Below the pieces are notes generated by a model, which worked only from the letters and a program-made list of their open reading frames with translations, was not told where the DNA came from and ran no database searches. From assembly GCA_964634005.1 (NCBI GenBank), contig CAZWKQ010000001.1, positions 310,001 to 374,000 of the forward strand: a stretch of 64,000 nt of DNA. Reading direction: 5' to 3'. The translations under genes and the position numbers were made by a program. The DNA is from CAZWKQ01 sp964634005. Its GTDB lineage: Bacteria; Bacteroidota; Bacteroidia; Bacteroidales; JACABE01. The stretch's first letter is position 1; every line of letters starts with the position of its first letter. Below are positions 51,943-61,330 of the stretch, in pieces.

Positions 51943-53568
51943 ATGAAAAAATACCACTTAGTTTTACTTTCTCTATTATCAGGTCTTTTGTTTGCAATAT
52001 CATGGCCTGAAAGGGGTTTCCCGTATCTAATTTTTTTTGCATGGGTTCCATTATTAACAATAGAAAGCTACATAACTGATAATCCCGATAAATTTGGAAA
52101 ATTAAGCGTATTTCTATACTCTTACATTTCTTTTTTTATATGGAATTTACTTACAACATACTGGATTTGGAATTCTACCGAAGTGGGAGGAGCTTTTGCC
52201 ATTTTGTTCAACAGCCTCTTAATGTCAATAGTATTTAGTGCATTTCACTACACACGTAAAAAAGTATTCATAAAATTACCATCATACTGGGTTTTAATAT
52301 TTTACTGGATAGCCTTCGAGTTTTTTCATCTCGACTGGGATCTTTCGTGGCCGTGGCTTACACTTGGCAATGTTTTTTCAAATAATGTAAAAATTGTTCA
52401 ATGGTACGAATATACAGGAGTATTTGGCGGCTCTTTATGGATTTTAATTATCAACATATTAATTTTCAATATTTTTAGAATATACTTCGAGAAATATATT
52501 CATGAAAAAAAGAAACAATTACTGACAAATAGTATAGCTCTGTTTGTGGTTTTAATTGTTCCTATATCTTTTTCTTATTACAAATATAACAGCTACTTTG
52601 AAAAGGGGAAAACCGTTGATGTAATTGTAGTTCAGCCAAATCTTGACCCTTACTCCGAACAATATTCGGTTCCTCCATTGGAGGTTTTGGATAAAATGCT
52701 TCAATTAGCAAATCAAAAACTCGACACATCAGTTGATTGTTTGGTATTTCCCGAAAGTGCATTACAGGAATATATTTGGGAAGAAGATTTTGATTTATCG
52801 CCGAGCATAGTTATGATAAGAGGTTTTTTAAAAAATTATCCGAAATTAAATATACTTGCAGGATTATCAAGCCAGCGTTTAATAGGGGTAAATGAGCCAT
52901 TAACATTAGCTTCGAGGCCATTATCAAGCGAACCGGGAAGGTACTACGAACCTTTCAACACTGCATTACATATCGATACAAGTAGTTTATTACAAAAATA
53001 TCATAAATCGAAGTTAACACCAGGGGTCGAAAAAATGCCTTTCAAGAAGTTTTTTAAACCCATTGAAAAATTTGCCATCGATTTGGGAGGTACAGTCGGG
53101 AGTTTGGGTATTGATACCGAAAGGAAAGTATATAATACACATCAAGGTTTCAAATATAACCCTGTAATATGCTATGAGTCAATTTATGGAGAATTTGTCG
53201 GTCAATTTGTCAGAAATGGCAGTGAAATTATCTTTATTATAACCAATGACGGATGGTGGGGTAATACAGCAGGGCATCGTCAGCATTTCAGCTATGCCCG
53301 TTTGCGTGCTATTGAAACGCGTAGAGATATTGCTCGTTCGGCAAATACCGGTATATCAGGTTTTATTAACCAAAGAGGCGATGTTCTGCAAAGAACAAAT
53401 TATTGGGAACCTAACGTTATAAGACAAAAATTAATTACTAACGACATAATTACCTTTTATACAAAATACGGAGACTATATAGGACGAATTTCAAATTATA
53501 TTTCTTTATTGTTGATAATACTTACCTTATCGAAAGCCCTTAAAAGAAAAGGGAAACTAACGTCTTAA
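51943..53568 (+). CDS. lnt: Apolipoprotein N-acyltransferase
   Basis: Inner-membrane enzyme of 541 residues adding the third acyl chain to lipoproteins. Several transmembrane helices fill residues 1-220, and a nitrilase-type domain (about 230-505) follows. The catalytic triad is visible: Glu in VFPESALQEY, Lys in KSKLTPGVEKMPF and Cys in PVICYESIYGEF. A last helix is near 515-535. This fits the many lipoproteins in the window. It starts at an ATG. Its 3' end overlaps the convergent lptB gene by 12 bases. Confidence 0.94.
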   Translation: MKKYHLVLLSLLSGLLFAISWPERGFPYLIFFAWVPLLTIESYITDNPDKFGKLSVFLYSYISFFIWNLLTTYWIWNSTEVGGAFAILFNSLLMSIVFSAFHYTRKKVFIKLPSYWVLIFYWIAFEFFHLDWDLSWPWLTLGNVFSNNVKIVQWYEYTGVFGGSLWILIINILIFNIFRIYFEKYIHEKKKQLLTNSIALFVVLIVPISFSYYKYNSYFEKGKTVDVIVVQPNLDPYSEQYSVPPLEVLDKMLQLANQKLDTSVDCLVFPESALQEYIWEEDFDLSPSIVMIRGFLKNYPKLNILAGLSSQRLIGVNEPLTLASRPLSSEPGRYYEPFNTALHIDTSSLLQKYHKSKLTPGVEKMPFKKFFKPIEKFAIDLGGTVGSLGIDTERKVYNTHQGFKYNPVICYESIYGEFVGQFVRNGSEIIFIITNDGWWGNTAGHRQHFSYARLRAIETRRDIARSANTGISGFINQRGDVLQRTNYWEPNVIRQKLITNDIITFYTKYGDYIGRISNYISLLLIILTLSKALKRKGKLTS

Positions 53569-54282
53569 TTCAAAATTTTTACCGAGATAAACTTTTCTAA
53601 CATGTTCATCATCGGCAAGTTCTTCTGCAGTACCCGATTTTAGAATAGAACCTTCAAATAACAAATAAGCTCTATCGGTAATTGATAGTGTTTCATGAAC
53701 ATTGTGGTCGGTTATTAATACGCCTATATTCTTTTCTTTTAGTTTTTTTACTATAGTTTGAATATCTTCAACTGCAATTGGGTCGACACCTGCAAAAGGT
53801 TCATCAAGTAAAATAAATTTGGGGTCAACAGCCAATGCTCTTGCTATTTCGGTTCTTCTTCTTTCCCCTCCTGAAAGCTGTATTCCTTTATTTTTTCTTA
53901 TATGTTGAAGCCCAAACTCGTTTAACAGAGATTCTAATTTTTCAATTTGCTGTTGCTTAGTCAGTTTTGTAAATTCAAGTACTGCAAGTATATTGTCTTC
54001 AACACTTAAATGTCTGAAAACAGAAGCTTCCTGAGCAAGATATCCAACGCCGTTTTGAGCTCTTTTATACATTGGCATCTCGGTAATATCTAAATCGTCT
54101 AAGAAAACTTTACCCGAAAGTGGTTTTATCAGCCCTACCATCATATAAAAAGTAGTTGTTTTACCGGCGCCATTAGGTCCGAGCAATCCAACTATTTCTC
54201 CTTTTTGCACTTGTACACTGACCTTATTAACAACAATACGGTTTTTGTATTTCTTAACAATATCTTCTGTCCTTAATATCAT
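53557..54282 (-). CDS. lptB: LPS export ABC transporter ATP-binding protein
   Basis: Cytoplasmic ATPase of 241 residues that powers lipopolysaccharide extraction from the inner membrane with LptFGC. Walker A GLLGPNGAGKTT, signature LSGGERRRTEIARAL, Walker B FILLDEPFAGVDPIA and the H-loop ITDHNVHETL are all intact; the GVGYLAQEASVFRHLSVEDN Q-loop region is typical of LptB rather than other ABC ATPases. It starts at an ATG with a -7 box 44 bases upstream. The other lpt genes are not in the window. Confidence 0.94.
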   Translation of the reverse strand: MILRTEDIVKKYKNRIVVNKVSVQVQKGEIVGLLGPNGAGKTTTFYMMVGLIKPLSGKVFLDDLDITEMPMYKRAQNGVGYLAQEASVFRHLSVEDNILAVLEFTKLTKQQQIEKLESLLNEFGLQHIRKNKGIQLSGGERRRTEIARALAVDPKFILLDEPFAGVDPIAVEDIQTIVKKLKEKNIGVLITDHNVHETLSITDRAYLLFEGSILKSGTAEELADDEHVRKVYLGKNFELRR

Positions 54283-54325
54283 AACAAATCATATAGGATA
54301 AATAATTTGATTATCCAACTCTCTG

Positions 54326-54333
54326 CAAAAGTA
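54326..54333 (-). promoter_or_regulatory. Candidate -7 box for lptB
   Basis: TACTTTTG on the minus strand, 43 bases upstream of the lptB ATG. The rest of the 167-base gap to glnS holds only short hairpins, including TTGTTAA/TTAACAA at 54364-54382. Confidence 0.45.
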
Positions 54334-54449
54334 ATATAAAATAGTTTTTAATCTAAAAAAGAATTGTTAAAGAAGTTAACAAAGTACTAATGCACAAAAT
54401 TCATAGATAAAAATAAATAATAGCATTCCAAAAGTTTAACCCGAAGATA

Positions 54450-56141
54450 TTAGTCCTTTTTCTCGATTTTAGCCCATGAATCTTTTAATGTTACTGTACG
54501 ATTAAAAACTTTATTTTCAACTGTAGAATCAGGGTCAACGCAAAAGTATCCAAGTCTTTCGAATTGAAATTTTTCCAAAAGGGTAACATTTTTAAGATAA
54601 GGTTCGGCTTTACAATTTTTCAATATTTTGAGCGATTCGGGATTAAGGTTGTCTTTGTAGCTTCCACCTTCAGGGTAAATTTCAGGATCGTAAGCATTAA
54701 AAAGTCTGTCGAAAAGACGAACTTCAACGTTTAAGGCATGCTCAGCAGATACCCAATGAATTGTACCTTTTACTTTACGACCATCGGGTGAGTTTCCTCC
54801 CCTTGAAGCAGGATCATAAGTGCAGTGAATTTCAACGATTTCGCCATTTTCATCTTTAATCACATTTTCGCATTTAATAAAATATGCGTAACGCAATCGC
54901 ACTTCATTTCCCGGAGACAATCTGAAATATTTTTTTGGCGGATTTTCCATAAAATCGTCCTTTTCAATATAAATGACCTTTGAGAAAGGAATTTTCCTTG
55001 TACCGGCATTTATATCTTCAGGATTATTAACAGCATCAAGCTCTTCGACAGTATCAGGATAATTTGTTATTACTACTTTCAATGGATTTAATACAACCAT
55101 AACTCGCATTGCCTTTTTGTTTAAATCTTCCCTAATGCAATGTTCAAGTAATGCAACATCAATAGTATTATCCCGTTTGGCGACACCTATGGTTTCAGCA
55201 AAATTTCTTATTGATTCGGGAGTATAACCTCTTCTTCTTATACCGCAAATAGTGGGCATACGGGGATCGTCCCAACCATTAACATATTTTTCTTTTACTA
55301 ACTCCAATAATTTTCTTTTGCTCATTAGAGTATAGCTAAGATTTAATCGTGCAAACTCTATTTGTTGAGGAGCGTGAATTTCCAATTCTTTTATAAACCA
55401 ATCATATAAAGGGCGATGCACTTCAAACTCGAGTGTACAAATCGAATGTGTAATACCTTCTATCGAGTCGCTTTGCCCGTGAGCAAAATCATACATAGGG
55501 TAAATACACCATTCATTCCCGGTTCTGTGATGCTCGGCATGTATTATCCTGTAAAGTATGGGATCTCGCATGTGCATATTGGGAGAACTCATATCAATTT
55601 TTGCCCTTAAAACTCTTGTTCCATCGGCAAATTCTCCATTTTTCATACGTTGAAACAAATCGAGATTTTCCTCAACACTTCTGTTACGATATGGGCTTTC
55701 TTTACCGGGTTTAGTCGGAGTTCCGCGAAATTCGCTAATTTGCTCCTGAGTTAAATCACAAACATAAGCCTTACCTTTTTTTATCAACTTAATAGCCCAC
55801 TCGTATAATTGACCGAAATAATCAGAAGCATAATACTCTCCATCCCATTTAAATCCAAGCCAGCTTACATCTTCCCTTATTGAATCAACATATTCAATAT
55901 CCTCTTTTGTAGGATTTGTATCATCATATCGTAAATTGCACTTACCGTTATATTTTTTAGCCAAACCAAAATTCAAACATATAGATTTAGCATGCCCTAT
56001 ATGCAAATATCCATTGGGTTCGGGCGGAAAACGAGTATGTACTCTTCCTCCGTTTTTCCCCTCTTTCAAATCATTTTCAATTATCTCTTCAATAAAATTC
56101 AATGCAGGTTTATTGCTATCCTTAGGTAAATTTTCGTTCAT
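54450..56141 (-). CDS. glnS: Glutaminyl-tRNA synthetase
   Basis: Class I synthetase of 563 residues that charges tRNA-Gln directly. The HIGH motif is in PPEPNGYLHIGHAKSICLNF; the KMSKS-type loop is LMSKRKL; and CIYPMYDFAHGQSDSIEGI and DDPRMPTICGIRRRGYTPE are diagnostic of GlnRS against GluRS. The C-terminal anticodon-binding beta-barrels cover about 340-555. It starts at an ATG with a -7 box about 22 bases upstream and is a single-gene unit. Confidence 0.96.
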   Translation of the reverse strand: MNENLPKDSNKPALNFIEEIIENDLKEGKNGGRVHTRFPPEPNGYLHIGHAKSICLNFGLAKKYNGKCNLRYDDTNPTKEDIEYVDSIREDVSWLGFKWDGEYYASDYFGQLYEWAIKLIKKGKAYVCDLTQEQISEFRGTPTKPGKESPYRNRSVEENLDLFQRMKNGEFADGTRVLRAKIDMSSPNMHMRDPILYRIIHAEHHRTGNEWCIYPMYDFAHGQSDSIEGITHSICTLEFEVHRPLYDWFIKELEIHAPQQIEFARLNLSYTLMSKRKLLELVKEKYVNGWDDPRMPTICGIRRRGYTPESIRNFAETIGVAKRDNTIDVALLEHCIREDLNKKAMRVMVVLNPLKVVITNYPDTVEELDAVNNPEDINAGTRKIPFSKVIYIEKDDFMENPPKKYFRLSPGNEVRLRYAYFIKCENVIKDENGEIVEIHCTYDPASRGGNSPDGRKVKGTIHWVSAEHALNVEVRLFDRLFNAYDPEIYPEGGSYKDNLNPESLKILKNCKAEPYLKNVTLLEKFQFERLGYFCVDPDSTVENKVFNRTVTLKDSWAKIEKKD

Positions 56142-56162
56142 AGTTTAAAAAATTTATGACCA

Positions 56163-56170
56163 CAAAATTA
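56163..56170 (-). promoter_or_regulatory. Candidate -7 box for glnS
   Basis: TAATTTTG on the minus strand, 21 bases upstream of the glnS ATG. A TTTG at 56186-56189 is 15 bases further up, rather short for a -33 element. Confidence 0.45.
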
Positions 56171-56278
56171 AAGTATTATTAGTTACAAATTAATATTTCA
56201 AATCCCTTTTATTAATATTCAAAAAAAATGTAGTTTTAACGTTTCAATATTGTTGTTTTACTTAATTGATTTACAGAT

Positions 56279-56629
56279 ATGTCTTATATTGAATTAGAAG
56301 GAATGGAGTTTTTTTCGTATCATGGTTGTTTTAAAGAAGAACAATTAATAGGTACAAAATTTAAAATAGACCTTGTTATAGAAGTAGATACAGATGAAGC
56401 AGCTAAATACGATGATTTAAATAAAACAATAAATTATCTTACTGTTTATCAATTAGTAAAAGCTCAAATGTCGATAAAATCAAAGCTTCTTGAAAATGTT
56501 GCAAAAAGAATCCTTGATGAACTTTACTCAAAATTTCCAACAATAAAACATGCTAAGATTAAAGTATCGAAAATCAATCCGCCACTTGGCGGTAAGCTGC
56601 ATGCTGTGAGTATTATTATGAACAGATAA
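56279..56629 (+). CDS. folB: Dihydroneopterin aldolase
   Basis: Folate-pathway enzyme of 116 residues producing 6-hydroxymethyl-dihydropterin. The N-terminal GMEFFSYHGCFKEEQLIGTK contains the family YHG motif; LLENVAKRILDELYSKFPTI and the C-terminal KINPPLGGKLHAV with the conserved Pro-Pro are also typical. It starts at an ATG. dnaG follows after 78 bases with its own promoter. Confidence 0.93.
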   Translation: MSYIELEGMEFFSYHGCFKEEQLIGTKFKIDLVIEVDTDEAAKYDDLNKTINYLTVYQLVKAQMSIKSKLLENVAKRILDELYSKFPTIKHAKIKVSKINPPLGGKLHAVSIIMNR

Positions 56630-56640
56630 AATTAATTCTA

Positions 56641-56667
56641 TTGATAAAGAATAAAAAAATAACTTTG
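56641..56667 (+). promoter_or_regulatory. Promoter of dnaG
   Basis: TTG (56641-56643), a 16-base spacer and TAACTTTG (56660-56667), about 40 bases before the TTG start. Confidence 0.55.
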
Positions 56668-56707
56668 TAGAAGGGTAAAACAATAACTTAAATATAATAG
56701 AAAAGAA

Positions 56708-58696
56708 TTGATAAGCAAAGAAGATATAAATACAATACTTGAGGCTGTTCGAATAGAAGAAATAATAGGCGAATACGTAAAATTGAAACGCAGAGGCGTT
56801 AACTTGATTGGGTTGTGTCCGTTTCATAATGAAAAAACACCTTCATTCACAGTATCTTCAACTAAGGGTATCTTTAAATGTTTTGGTTGTGGTAAATCTG
56901 GCGATGCATTGACATTTTTGATGGAACACGAACATTTTACATATCCCGAAGCGTTGCGATTTTTAGCTCAAAAGTATAATATATCAATAAAGGAAGAAAC
57001 TCAGGATAATCAAAATGTTCAGGAGAAAGAAGAAAAAGAATCGTTATATCAAATAACTGCTTTTGCAAATAAGTTTTTTGTTGACAAGCTCTGGAACAGT
57101 AATGATGGCAAAGCTATAGGGTTAACATATTTCAGAGAAAGAGGATTTAGTGATATTATAATTAAAAAATTTGAACTTGGTTATTGCAGCGCTAAATGGG
57201 ATGAGTTTACCGAATTTGCAAAAAAAAACGGATATAAATCACAACTATTAGTTAAATCGGGTTTATCGATAGAAAAAGACTTCAAGTATTTTGACCGGTT
57301 CAAAGAAAGAGTAATTTTTCCTATACATTCGCTATCGGGTAAAGTAATAGGTTTTGGAGGCAGAATAATCGGGTCGGATAAATCAAAATCAAAATATATT
57401 AATTCGCCCGAAACCAAAATTTATAATAAAAGTAAGGTTCTATATGGGTTATATTTTGCTAAAAACGCAATAGTTGCCAAAGATAATTGTTTTTTGGTAG
57501 AGGGTTACACCGATGTAATATCGCTTTATCAAGCCGGTATTGAAAATGTAGTTGCATCATCGGGCACTTCACTTACAACCGAACAAATAAGGCTTATAGG
57601 AAGATATACCAAAAGCATTACGATATTGTACGACGGCGATACTGCCGGTATTAAAGCAAGTTTCAGGGGTATCGACATGATACTCGAAGAAGGCTTGAAT
57701 GTTAAAATTGTATTATTTCCCGAAAACGAAGATCCCGACTCATTTGTTAAAAAAAACCGCTCGTCAGATGTAGTTGATTTTATCGAAAAAAACTCGAAAA
57801 ATTTTATTTTGTTCAAAACGCAACTACTCTTTAATGAAGCATCTAACGACCCTATAAAGATGGCTGCTTTGATTAACGAAATAGTAGGTAGTATTTCATT
57901 AATCCCAAACAGCATATCTCGCTCAATTTACATTAAAGAATGCAGTAATTTACTAAAAATCCCTGAACAAACGCTTATAAATGAGCTAAATAAGATTTTA
58001 AGAAAAAAAACATCAAAAACTATATCCGAAACAGATATTCCTGCTGAAAAACCTCCTTTAAATTATGAAGATATAAACGAGAATATTTTTATTGATGATG
58101 CTTTTTTTCAGGAAAGAGAAATAATAAGGTTGCTTCTTAATTTCAGTAATAGAGGCATTAAAGTAATTACCGAAGAAAAAACTGAAGATAGTAAAACTTC
58201 CGAAACAAAAATCAAAACTAAAGAACCTTCAGAGAAAACAATTAGTGTTGCTGAATATATCATAAATGATATACTGAATGATGAAATAAAATTTAATAAT
58301 GAAACTTTTCAAAAAATTTTTGAATTATGTATAAATGAAGTTGAAAAAGGGAGTTTAAATTTCAAAGAGATACTTATACACCATAATGATAAAGAAATTA
58401 AAGAAACATCTATTGACCTAATGTCAACACAATATATACTAAGCGATTATTGGGAAAAACTTCACCAAATTTCAGTTCAAACCGAAGAAAGCAACAAAAT
58501 ACTCGAGAAAGCAGTTACCCAAGCACTATTCTCATATAAACTTAAGCGAATCGAAAAAATGCTTAAAGATAATTCAGAAGAAATAAAAAATTCTACAAGT
58601 GATGATGATTTAATCATTTTAATAGAAAAACAGAAAAAATTGGAGGAAATTAAAAAAGACTTATCATCAAAATTAGGCCGAATAATTATCAGATAA
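56708..58696 (+). CDS. dnaG: DNA primase
   Basis: Makes RNA primers for replication. The 662-residue protein has the N-terminal CHC2 zinc ribbon (GLCPFHNEKTPSFTVS, then GIFKCFGCGKSGDALTFL), the RNA polymerase core with HSLSGKVIGFGGRI, the Toprim Glu in FLVEGYTDVISLYQAG and acidic ILYDGDTAGIKA, and a C-terminal helicase-binding part (about 480-660) that is charged and poorly conserved. The start is a TTG at 56708: family members begin with Met-Ile at this position and no ATG is near. Confidence 0.95.
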   Translation: MISKEDINTILEAVRIEEIIGEYVKLKRRGVNLIGLCPFHNEKTPSFTVSSTKGIFKCFGCGKSGDALTFLMEHEHFTYPEALRFLAQKYNISIKEETQDNQNVQEKEEKESLYQITAFANKFFVDKLWNSNDGKAIGLTYFRERGFSDIIIKKFELGYCSAKWDEFTEFAKKNGYKSQLLVKSGLSIEKDFKYFDRFKERVIFPIHSLSGKVIGFGGRIIGSDKSKSKYINSPETKIYNKSKVLYGLYFAKNAIVAKDNCFLVEGYTDVISLYQAGIENVVASSGTSLTTEQIRLIGRYTKSITILYDGDTAGIKASFRGIDMILEEGLNVKIVLFPENEDPDSFVKKNRSSDVVDFIEKNSKNFILFKTQLLFNEASNDPIKMAALINEIVGSISLIPNSISRSIYIKECSNLLKIPEQTLINELNKILRKKTSKTISETDIPAEKPPLNYEDINENIFIDDAFFQEREIIRLLLNFSNRGIKVITEEKTEDSKTSETKIKTKEPSEKTISVAEYIINDILNDEIKFNNETFQKIFELCINEVEKGSLNFKEILIHHNDKEIKETSIDLMSTQYILSDYWEKLHQISVQTEESNKILEKAVTQALFSYKLKRIEKMLKDNSEEIKNSTSDDDLIILIEKQKKLEEIKKDLSSKLGRIIIR

Positions 58697-58777
58697 AATT
58701 ATTTGTAATAAAAATTTTTTAACTTTTAACTAACTTTTTTTGATTTATTTGTAATCCTTTATTTTCAAAAAAAGTTG

Positions 58778-58785
58778 TAGGTTTG
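58778..58785 (+). promoter_or_regulatory. Candidate -7 box for glutamine synthetase
   Basis: TAGGTTTG fits TAnnTTTG, 33 bases upstream of the ATG at 58819. It overlaps the alternative TTG start at 58783, making that start unlikely. Confidence 0.5.
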
Positions 58786-58818
58786 GCGTCCGGAAATTTT
58801 TTAAATAACAATAGTAAT

Positions 58819-60321
58819 ATGAATTGCGAAACAAGGCTAAATCCCAATCCTTTAGTAAAGTTCTTGCAAAAACCTTGCAAGGAATTTACCAAAAAAGATA
58901 TTATAAGATATATTGAAGAGAATAACATTGAAATGTTAAATTTACGATATGTCGGAGGAGATGGAAGACTAAAATGTTTGAATTTTGTAATAAACGATAT
59001 AAACCATCTTGATACAGTCCTCAGCAGTGGTGAAAGAGTTGACGGTTCGAGTTTATTTAAACACATAGAAGCAGGATCAAGCGATTTATACGTTATTCCG
59101 AAATACAGAACTGCTTTTCTCAATCCATTTACTGATATTCCGACAGTTGATATACTTTGTTCGTATTTCAACAAAGAAGGCGAACCTCTGGAAAGCTCAC
59201 CCGAGTATATTTTGCAAAAAGCTCACAAAGAACTTAAAAGGGTAAGCGGTTTTGATTTTGAAGTAATGGGCGAACTTGAGTATTATATAATAAGCGAAAA
59301 AGACGAATTATTTCAAGCCGAAGATCAAAGAGGATATCACGAGTCCTCGCCATTTACAAAGTGGGAAGAACTAAGAACTGAAGCTATGCTTGCAATAGCT
59401 ATGACCGGTGGGAATATTAAATACGGTCACTCCGAAGTAGGTAACTTTACAATAGGAAATACCATTTACGAGCAAAATGAAATAGAGTTTAATCCTGTAC
59501 CATTGGAAGAAGCTGCCGATCAATTAATTATTGCAAAATGGATACTGAGGACATTAGCATATAAATATGGTGTTACTATTACTTTTGCACCAAAAATAAC
59601 CGTTGGCAAAGCAGGTAGTGGTATGCACATACATACCCGATTAATGAAAGACGGCAAAAACATGATGATTGAAAATGGTAAACTTTCCGATAACGCCAAA
59701 AAAGCTATAGCCGGCTATTTAACACTTGCTCCATCACTAACAGCATTTGGGAATACAAATCCTTCATCATATTTTCGCCTCGTTCCGCATCAGGAGGCTC
59801 CTACCAACATTTGCTGGGGCGACCGAAACCGCTCAGTATTAGTAAGAGTACCGTTAGGATGGTCAGGAAATAAAAATATGGCTAAAATTGTTAACCCGCT
59901 TGAAGATGATAGCTCAACTGACTTCTCAAATAAGCAAACTGTTGAGTTTCGTTGTCCTGACGGTTCTGCAGACATTTATTTGCTACTTGCAGGTCTTACA
60001 GTTGCTGCACGTCATGGTTTTGAAATGGAAAATTCACTCGAATTTGCCGATAAAACTTATGTTGATGTGAATATTTTCCATGATGAACACAAGAATGTGG
60101 CATCTCAACTTGAACACCTTCCCGCTTCGTGTTACGAATCGGCTCAGAAACTTGAACAACAACGTCATATTTACGAAAAATACGGCGTTTTCTCAAAAAG
60201 TATGATAGACGGAACTATTAAAAAATTACTCGACTACAACGACCAAAAGCTTCGTGAAGAAATTCACTGTAACAAAGAGAAAATTTTAAAACTGGTTCAG
60301 CAATACTTTCATTGCGGTTAA
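58819..60321 (+). CDS. glnA: Glutamine synthetase (type I-like)
   Basis: Makes glutamine from glutamate, ammonia and ATP. With the ATG at 58819 it has 500 residues. Motifs: an N-terminal beta-grasp part (MLNLRYVGGDGRLKCLNFV, then GERVDGSSLF), metal-binding FDFEVMGELEYYI, ITFAPKITVGKAGSGMHIHT, the ATP-site RLVPHQEAPTNICWGDRNRS and the glutamate-flap RCPDGSADIYL. It lacks the classical adenylylation-site tyrosine block, as far as I can see. It starts downstream of a -7 box. A terminator for it lies inside the end of the convergent M28 gene. Confidence 0.92.
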   Translation: MNCETRLNPNPLVKFLQKPCKEFTKKDIIRYIEENNIEMLNLRYVGGDGRLKCLNFVINDINHLDTVLSSGERVDGSSLFKHIEAGSSDLYVIPKYRTAFLNPFTDIPTVDILCSYFNKEGEPLESSPEYILQKAHKELKRVSGFDFEVMGELEYYIISEKDELFQAEDQRGYHESSPFTKWEELRTEAMLAIAMTGGNIKYGHSEVGNFTIGNTIYEQNEIEFNPVPLEEAADQLIIAKWILRTLAYKYGVTITFAPKITVGKAGSGMHIHTRLMKDGKNMMIENGKLSDNAKKAIAGYLTLAPSLTAFGNTNPSSYFRLVPHQEAPTNICWGDRNRSVLVRVPLGWSGNKNMAKIVNPLEDDSSTDFSNKQTVEFRCPDGSADIYLLLAGLTVAARHGFEMENSLEFADKTYVDVNIFHDEHKNVASQLEHLPASCYESAQKLEQQRHIYEKYGVFSKSMIDGTIKKLLDYNDQKLREEIHCNKEKILKLVQQYFHCG

Positions 60322-60330
60322 CAGATTTTA

Positions 60331-61323
60331 CTATTCTTCGTTGAAAAGCACTGTTAATAATGTATTCCCAACAATTAACAGTGTTTTTTTATCTATATTG
60401 CTCATATCATCTTTCATGGTATGCCAATAAGGGAAAAACCCCGATGAGGTGGTCTTATCATGATGGACAATGTCGATTGTCGGGATTCTAGCAATTTTGT
60501 TTATATAAAGATGATCATCAATAATTCCTCCGGTTTTTTCCTGAGAAAAATAACTTTCATAACCAAGTTCTTTTGCAATATTCCATACCTTTTTCATAAC
60601 ATCAGGAGCAAAATACATAGAAGTATTTTCCATGGTAAAAACAGCATCCTTAGCGCCGACCATGTCCAGGAGAATACCGAAACGTGCATAATATCCCGGC
60701 TTATGAGGATTGTTTGCCCAATACTGGGACCCTAAACACCACGTATCTTCCGACTTATTCTCGATATCATTAGGTTCACCATAATCCTCCGAGTCGAAAA
60801 GAATAATATCCAATCCTATTCCGGGTTTGTTTTGCGATAAAAGTCTTGCTATTTCGAGCAAAACCCCTACCCCGCTTGCTCCATCATTAGCAGCAGGTAT
60901 GGGTTTTCTATGATTTGACGGATCGGGATCAAAATCGGCATAAGGACGCGAATCCCAGTGTGCAGCAAAAAATATACGGTTAGGATTAGCCGGGTTAAAT
61001 GATGCTATTATATTTTTTGAACTAAGATAAGTTCCATTCCAAGCTTTAGCTTTAAATTCCTGAACATACACAGTATCGCTCCACTTAAGTAAAGTATTTA
61101 CCAAAAATTCAGAACATAAAATATGCCCTTTTGTATTAGGTACTCGAGGGCCAAATGATAACTGTTTTTCAATAAAGAAATAAGCAGAATCGGGATTAAA
61201 CTTCGGAATATTAGTATTTTTTATAAGTGTTTTATCTGTTTTTTCTTCTGTATTATTATCAGAAAATTTACATGATAAAACAATGAATATCAATATAGTA
61301 ACTAAATATAATGTTTTTTTCAT
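60331..61323 (-). CDS. M28-family lipoprotein, glutaminyl-cyclase-like
   Basis: Lipoprotein of 330 residues: signal peptide with lipobox VLSC (Cys17), then a zinc-hydrolase fold of the M28 family. Metal ligands seen: FFAAHWDSRPYADFD, PAANDGASGVGVLLE, LFDSEDYGE and DIVHHDK. The pattern, together with WCLGSQYWANNPHKP, is close to the bacterial animal-type glutaminyl cyclases known from Porphyromonas gingivalis, which form N-terminal pyroglutamate on exported proteins; an aminopeptidase role is the alternative. It lies 9 bases from glnA (convergent) and 7 bases after cysS, with which it is co-transcribed. Confidence 0.82.
   Translation of the reverse strand: MKKTLYLVTILIFIVLSCKFSDNNTEEKTDKTLIKNTNIPKFNPDSAYFFIEKQLSFGPRVPNTKGHILCSEFLVNTLLKWSDTVYVQEFKAKAWNGTYLSSKNIIASFNPANPNRIFFAAHWDSRPYADFDPDPSNHRKPIPAANDGASGVGVLLEIARLLSQNKPGIGLDIILFDSEDYGEPNDIENKSEDTWCLGSQYWANNPHKPGYYARFGILLDMVGAKDAVFTMENTSMYFAPDVMKKVWNIAKELGYESYFSQEKTGGIIDDHLYINKIARIPTIDIVHHDKTTSSGFFPYWHTMKDDMSNIDKKTLLIVGNTLLTVLFNEE
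60349..60390 (+). terminator. Rho-independent terminator of glnA inside the M28 coding region
   Basis: CACTGTTAAT (60349-60358) and ATTAACAGTG (60374-60383) form a perfect 10-bp stem with a 15-base loop, followed by seven T (60384-60390). In the plus direction it lies 28 bases after the glnA stop, within the last codons of the convergent M28 gene. Confidence 0.75.
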
Positions 61324-61330
61324 TTTTCAT

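Noticed and set aside
53557..53568. Overlap of lnt and lptB as an assembly error
   Set aside because: Both proteins have normal length and intact C-termini, and similar tight packing occurs elsewhere in the window.
58719..59174. A 151-residue frame antisense to the start of glutamine synthetase
   Set aside because: It overlaps the conserved N-terminal domain in antisense, begins inside the gene and has no recognisable features.
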